Positions 6,520-9,822 of a stretch of 9,822 bases of DNA are shown here, piece by piece. A program made the translations under genes and the position numbers. Location of the stretch: NCBI GenBank assembly GCA_050248375.1, contig JBFWSL010000148.1, forward strand, positions 1 through 9,822. Direction: 5' to 3'. The number at the start of each line of letters is the position of its first letter. Position 1 is the stretch's first letter. The notes under the pieces were generated by a model. It was not told the DNA's origin. It did not search any database and was given only the letters and a program-made list of their open reading frames with translations. The stretch comes from JAYZVT01 sp050248375 (lineage in GTDB: Bacteria; Pseudomonadota; Alphaproteobacteria; Rhizobiales; Methyloligellaceae).

Positions 6520-7518
6520 ATGGGAGCGGCCGACCGCACCGCACCCGTTCGCGTCTGGCTTTACCTGCTCTGCGCCATGATCTTCGCCATGATCCTTCTC
6601 GGCGGGGCCACACGCCTGACGGACTCCGGTCTCTCCATTACCGAATGGCAGCTCTTCGTCGGCACCGTTCCCCCCTTGAACGAGACCGACTGGCAGAAGG
6701 CATTCGACGCCTACCGCCAGATTCCGGAATACCAGCTCGTGAACAAGGGCATGTCGCTGGATGCCTTCAAGTTCATCTACTGGTGGGAGTGGGCCCACCG
6801 CTTCCTTGGCCGCATGATCGGCTTCGCCTTCCTGCTGCCCTTCCTGTGGTTCTGGCGCAAGGGCCTGATCGACAGGGCGCTCATGCCGAAGCTTGTCGCG
6901 ATGTTCGTGCTCGGCGGCGCACAAGGGGCCCTGGGCTGGTACATGGTCTCGAGCGGCCTCGTCGACCGGGTGGATGTGAGCCAGTACCGGCTCGCCGCCC
7001 ATCTCGGGCTCGCGGTCGCCATCATCGCCTATATTTTCTGGGTCGCCATCGGGCTGCGTCCCGGCGTCCGGGGCGCGGCGGACGTTACGCAGGCACAGCG
7101 CCTGTCTGCCGGCGGCCTGGCAGCGCTCGTTTTCCTGCAGATCATCGCCGGCGCCTTCGTCGCGGGGATCGACGCCGGCATGGGATACAACACCTGGCCG
7201 CTGATGGAAGGCGAGTTGATCCCGCCGGGTCTTGGCGCCATGACGCCATGGTATCTCAATCTGTTCGAGAACGCGCTGACCGTACAATTCGATCACCGCG
7301 TCATCGCCTATGTCATCGTCGTCTGGGCGGTGCTGCAAGCCGTTTGGCTCAGGCGCGACACCGGCACCTTCATCGTTGCGGGCATTACACTCGCACAGGC
7401 GGGGCTTGGCATATGGACCCTGCTGGCGCAGGTGCCGGTAGTGCTCGGCGTGACGCATCAGGCCGGAGCCGTCGTCCTGCTGCTGGCGGCGCTGCTGTCG
7501 CTCCGGCGGATGGTCTGA
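6520..7518 (+). CDS. ctaA: Heme A synthase, COX15/CtaA family
   Basis: Integral membrane protein of 332 aa that oxidises the C8 methyl group of heme O to a formyl group, giving heme A for aa3-type cytochrome oxidase. The early family motif 'GGATRLTDSGLSITEW' (28-43) is clear. The four conserved heme-ligand histidines are visible: His93 in 'WWEWAHRFLGR' (with the ExxH glutamate Glu90), His161 in 'RLAAHLGLA', His259 in 'FENALTVQFDHR', and His313 in 'THQAG'. Hydrophobic segments are consistent with eight helices arranged as two four-helix bundles. The long first loop 'NETDWQKAFDAYRQIPEYQ' is typical of the alphaproteobacterial/mitochondrial class. An in-frame ATG at 6496 would add 8 residues. 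No ctaB, ctaG or oxidase subunit genes are in the window, so the gene stands alone. It converges on metY with 9 nt between stops. Confidence 0.95.
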   Translation: MGAADRTAPVRVWLYLLCAMIFAMILLGGATRLTDSGLSITEWQLFVGTVPPLNETDWQKAFDAYRQIPEYQLVNKGMSLDAFKFIYWWEWAHRFLGRMIGFAFLLPFLWFWRKGLIDRALMPKLVAMFVLGGAQGALGWYMVSSGLVDRVDVSQYRLAAHLGLAVAIIAYIFWVAIGLRPGVRGAADVTQAQRLSAGGLAALVFLQIIAGAFVAGIDAGMGYNTWPLMEGELIPPGLGAMTPWYLNLFENALTVQFDHRVIAYVIVVWAVLQAVWLRRDTGTFIVAGITLAQAGLGIWTLLAQVPVVLGVTHQAGAVVLLLAALLSLRRMV

Positions 7519-7527
7519 ACCCGAGGA

Positions 7528-8817
7528 TCAGACCTGCGCCAGCGCCTGCTCCAGGTCCGCGATGATATCGTCCTTGTTCTCGATGCCGATCGAAAGCCGC
7601 ACCACGTCCTCGCCTGCGCCCGCAAGTTTTCTCTGTTCGTCGGTAAGCTGGCGATGGGTCGTGGACGCGGGATGGATGATCAGGCTGCGCACATCGCCGA
7701 TATTGGCGAGGTGGCTGAACAGATTGACCTTGGACACCAGTCCCACGCCCGCCTCGTAACCGCCCTTGAGGCCGAAAGTGAAAACCGCGCCGGCGCCCTT
7801 GGCACAGTATTTCTTCGCCAGCTTGTTGAACTTGTTTCCGGGCAGGCCGGCATAGTTCACCCACGCCACCTTGGGGTGCTTTTCAAGCCACTGCGCGACG
7901 GCAAGCGCGTTCTCGCAGTGCTGGCGCATGCGCAAGGGCAAGGTCTCGATGCCGGTATTGATCAGAAAGGCGTTGAACGGAGAAATGCACGGTCCGAAGT
8001 CGCGCAGGGCCAGAACCCGGCAGGCGATCGCGAAGGCGAAGTTGCCGAACGTCTCGGCCAGCCTCATGCCATGATAGCTCTCGCAGGGCGCCGACAGGGT
8101 CGGATACTTCTCGTTGCCAAGCCAGTTGAACGTCCCGCAATCCACGATGGCTCCGCCGACCGAGTTGCCGTGGCCACCGAGGAACTTGGTCAGCGAGTGT
8201 ACGATGATGTCGGCGCCATGTTCCTTCGGCTGGCACAGGTAGGGTGTAGCGAGCGTGTTGTCGACGATCAGCGGCACGCCTGCCTTCCTGGCGATCTTCG
8301 AGACCGCTTCCAGGTCGATGACGACCCCGCCCGGGTTGGCAAGGGACTCGACGAAGATCGCCTTGGTCTTTTGCGTGACGGCCTTCTCGACTGCAGCCGG
8401 GTCCGTGGCGTCCGCCCAGGAGACCTTCCATCCGCACTTCTTGAAGGAATGGTTGAACTGATTGATCGACCCGCCATAGAGCTGGCGGCCCGCGACGAAC
8501 TCGTCGCCAGGCTCAAGCAGGGTATGAAACACGATGAGCTGCGCCGCGTGACCCGAGGCCAGAGCGAGAGCCGCGGTCCCGCCCTCCAGGGCGGCGAGCT
8601 TCTCCTCCAGCACCGCCTGCGTCGGGTTCATGATGCGTGTATAGATGTTGCCGAAGGTCTCCAGGTTGAAGAGCGCGGCGGCATGGTCCACGTCGTCGAA
8701 CACATAGGATGTGGTCTGGTAGATTGGCGTCGCCCGCGCTCCCGTGGCGGGATCCGGCTGCGCGCCGGCGTGAACCGCCAGGGTCTCGAATCCGGGCTGC
8801 CCGTTTTGTTCGGTCAT
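7528..8817 (-). CDS. metY: O-acetylhomoserine sulfhydrylase (O-acetylhomoserine aminocarboxypropyltransferase)
   Basis: PLP-dependent enzyme of 429 aa in the Cys/Met metabolism family. It condenses O-acetylhomoserine with sulfide to give homocysteine and acetate, the direct sulfhydrylation route to methionine. It opens with 'FETLAVHAGAQPDPATGA' (10-27), typical of MetY. Cofactor-site motifs are 'YTRIMNPT' (59-66), 'ASGHAAQ' (87-93), 'VDNTLATPY' with Asp186 contacting the pyridine nitrogen, and 'SLTKFLGGHG' with Lys211 forming the Schiff base. The C-terminus has 'STTHRQL' and 'RLSIGIENKDDI'. The roughly 430-aa length and the 'FNLETFGNIYTR' insertion separate it from the shorter MetB/MetC/MetZ enzymes. 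An AGGGAG lies 5 nt upstream of the ATG. It is the last gene of a minus-strand operon, 45 nt after the CoA-binding protein gene. I saw no SAM-II or other riboswitch in that short gap. Confidence 0.93.
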   Translation of the reverse strand: MTEQNGQPGFETLAVHAGAQPDPATGARATPIYQTTSYVFDDVDHAAALFNLETFGNIYTRIMNPTQAVLEEKLAALEGGTAALALASGHAAQLIVFHTLLEPGDEFVAGRQLYGGSINQFNHSFKKCGWKVSWADATDPAAVEKAVTQKTKAIFVESLANPGGVVIDLEAVSKIARKAGVPLIVDNTLATPYLCQPKEHGADIIVHSLTKFLGGHGNSVGGAIVDCGTFNWLGNEKYPTLSAPCESYHGMRLAETFGNFAFAIACRVLALRDFGPCISPFNAFLINTGIETLPLRMRQHCENALAVAQWLEKHPKVAWVNYAGLPGNKFNKLAKKYCAKGAGAVFTFGLKGGYEAGVGLVSKVNLFSHLANIGDVRSLIIHPASTTHRQLTDEQRKLAGAGEDVVRLSIGIENKDDIIADLEQALAQV

Positions 8818-8822
8818 GTTTT

Positions 8823-8828
8823 CTCCCT
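8823..8828 (-). promoter_or_regulatory. Ribosome-binding site of metY
   Basis: The minus strand reads AGGGAG-AAAAC-ATG, a strong Shine-Dalgarno with a 5-nt spacer in the 45-nt gap after the CoA-binding protein gene. It suggests metY is translated independently within the operon mRNA. Confidence 0.65.
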
Positions 8829-8862
8829 CACGAAAGCAACGTCTTGGTTTTGAATTTGGTCT

Positions 8863-9399
8863 TCAGGACTTGTCCAGAACCCTGTGCTGCACACCCTTGG
8901 CGGCGAGTTTCGGGCGCTTGTTGGAAAGGGTCCGGGAATTCACCCCTGCCCAGCCGATCTCCCCCGAGAGCCGCCCGTATTCGATCTTCGGGCAACGGTT
9001 CATCACCACTTTCAGCCCGGCTTCCTCGGCGAGGCGAGCCGCCTCGTCGTTGCGTACGCCTAACTGCATCCACACCACCCGGGCGCCGATGGCGATGGCG
9101 TCCCTGGTGATGCCCAGGGCCGCCTCGGAGTTGCGGAAAATGTCCACGATGTCCACGCGCTGGGGAATGTCCTTCAGGGTTGCATAGACCTTCTGTCCAA
9201 GGATTTCCCCGCCCGCGTGCCCTGGATTGACCGGGATCACGGTGAAGCCCTTCTCGAGCAGGTATTTCATGGCGAAGTAGCTGGGCCGGACGGTGTTCGG
9301 GCTCGCGCCCACCATTGCGATCACCTTGTTCTCGCGCAGGATGTCCCGGATGTAGTCATTGCTGTAATGCTCGTGGTCTGCCACGCGTGGGCCGTGCAT
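8863..9399 (-). CDS. CoA-binding domain protein, YccU-like
   Basis: A 178-aa stand-alone Rossmann-type CoA_binding_2 protein related to E. coli YccU and to the CoA-binding domain of succinyl-CoA synthetase; cytosolic. Motifs include the nucleotide loop 'AMVGASPNTVRPSY' (28-41), 'VIPVNPGHAGGEILGQK' (54-70), 'VDIVDIFRNSEAA' (82-94), 'VVWMQLGVRNDEAA' (108-121) and 'VVMNRCPKIEYGRL' (131-144). The C-terminal tail (about 150-178) is basic and looks unstructured. The biochemical role of the family is not established, so CoA binding is the only claim. ATG 9399 lies 4 nt beyond the stop of the crotonase gene, and its CAGGT ribosome-binding site (9406-9410) overlaps that stop codon, which suggests translational coupling. 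metY follows 45 nt downstream. Confidence 0.92.
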   Translation of the reverse strand: MHGPRVADHEHYSNDYIRDILRENKVIAMVGASPNTVRPSYFAMKYLLEKGFTVIPVNPGHAGGEILGQKVYATLKDIPQRVDIVDIFRNSEAALGITRDAIAIGARVVWMQLGVRNDEAARLAEEAGLKVVMNRCPKIEYGRLSGEIGWAGVNSRTLSNKRPKLAAKGVQHRVLDKS

Positions 9400-9403
9400 G
9401 AAC

Positions 9404-9822
9404 TTACCTGTCGCCCCATTCCGGCTTGCGCTTGTCGAGAAAGGCTCCGATGCCTTCCTCCGAGTCCCGGTGCATCATGTTGGTCACCATCACCTCCGCG
9501 GCGTAGTGATAGGCTTCCGCCACTGGTTTCTCGATCTGCCTGTAGAAGGCTTCCTTGCCGATGGCGATCACGTCGGAGGACTTGGACGCGATGGTCTCGG
9601 CCATTTGCATGGCCGTGTCCATGACCCGGTCCTTCGGCACCACCCGGTTGACCAGTCCCCATGCCTCGGCCTCCCTGGCATCGACCATCTCGCCCAGCAG
9701 CAGCATTTCCATGATGCGCTTGCGGGGAACGTTGCGGCTGATGGCAACCATCGGCGTCGAACAGAACAGGCCGATATGAACGCCCGGGGTGCAGAAGTTC
9801 GCATCCGTGCCCGCCACCGCCA
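9404..9822 (-). CDS. Enoyl-CoA hydratase/isomerase (crotonase) family protein, C-terminal part, ECHDC3-like (cut by right edge)
   Basis: The C-terminal 139 residues of a crotonase-fold protein; the frame runs off the right edge, so the true start is outside. From the edge it reads 'AVAGTDANFCTPGVHIG', then 'LFCSTPMVAISRNVPRKR', 'MLLLGEMVDAREAEAWGLV', 'NRVVPKDRV', 'KEAFYRQIEKPVAEAY' and the terminal 'FLDKRKPEWGDR'. The spread of motifs matches the crotonase core and trimerisation helices, and the 'PGVxxGLFCSTP' version is typical of ECHDC3-like members. In classical hydratases the corresponding segment is PE-x3-G, whose glutamate is catalytic; here it is Gly (9782-9784). Hydratase activity is therefore doubtful. 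The other catalytic glutamate lies outside the window. It appears cotranscribed with the CoA-binding gene 4 nt downstream. Confidence 0.92.
   Translation of the reverse strand, partial: AVAGTDANFCTPGVHIGLFCSTPMVAISRNVPRKRIMEMLLLGEMVDAREAEAWGLVNRVVPKDRVMDTAMQMAETIASKSSDVIAIGKEAFYRQIEKPVAEAYHYAAEVMVTNMMHRDSEEGIGAFLDKRKPEWGDR

Noticed and set aside
7531..7557. GACCTG-N15-CAGGTC inverted repeat just beyond the ctaA stop, as a terminator
   Set aside because: It lies inside the last codons of metY, has a 15-nt loop and no T-tract, and coding constraint explains it as well.
6396..7565. Open frame of 389 codons overlapping ctaA in another frame on the same strand
   Set aside because: It is Arg/His/Pro-rich with no hydrophobic pattern or motif, while the overlapping ctaA frame has all conserved histidines. 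It is a codon-bias shadow.
7654..8853. Long open frame (about 400 codons) on the plus strand opposite metY
   Set aside because: It lies antisense to a gene with complete catalytic motifs, its composition is typical of a high-GC shadow frame, and it shows no recognisable domain.
1..9822. CRISPR, tRNA/rRNA, transposase, prophage, toxin-antitoxin or defence genes
   Set aside because: None seen on either strand: no regularly spaced repeats, no cloverleaf-like sequence, and every large non-shadow frame belongs to a recognised metabolic or polysaccharide family.

Overview
The window is dense, GC-rich bacterial chromosome with ten protein genes, two of them cut by the window edges, and no RNA genes, insertion sequences or CRISPR. 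The gene families point to an alphaproteobacterium: a mitochondrial/Cox15-type heme A synthase, a DUF2842 membrane protein, and a GT4 enzyme with an 'APVGGLFRHV' N-terminus. That assignment is inferred from gene content, not measured.

Positions 1-6159 are an exopolysaccharide locus. A GT4 glycosyltransferase (cut at the left edge) lies 28 nt downstream of a short Wza/OPX-type export lipoprotein, both on the minus strand. A 132-nt (135-nt from the chosen ATG) divergent promoter region separates them from a large plus-strand Wzz/Wzc/GumC-type co-polymerase. The cytoplasmic BY-kinase-like domain of this co-polymerase has lost Walker A and Walker B and has no tyrosine tail. Convergent to it is a CelD/BcsL-type (GNAT/FemAB-fold) acyltransferase. 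Divergent from that gene is a NodB-type polysaccharide deacetylase with an intact active site. Together they suggest synthesis, export and amino-sugar tailoring (deacetylation and N-acylation) of a surface polysaccharide. The gene set resembles the holdfast (hfs) machinery of Caulobacter in composition, though not demonstrably in identity.

Positions 6163-9822 are housekeeping. A 71-aa DUF2842 protein (minus) is divergent from ctaA (heme A synthase for cytochrome oxidase, plus). The shared intergenic region carries a clean GCAATA-N5-TATTGC inverted repeat. ctaA converges on a tight minus-strand operon read in the order crotonase-family enzyme (cut at the right edge), YccU-type CoA-binding protein, metY (O-acetylhomoserine sulfhydrylase).

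I see no wholly new system. The most interesting items are the degenerate kinase domain, the export lipoprotein that lacks a C-terminal pore helix, the acyltransferase/deacetylase pair and the palindrome upstream of ctaA.
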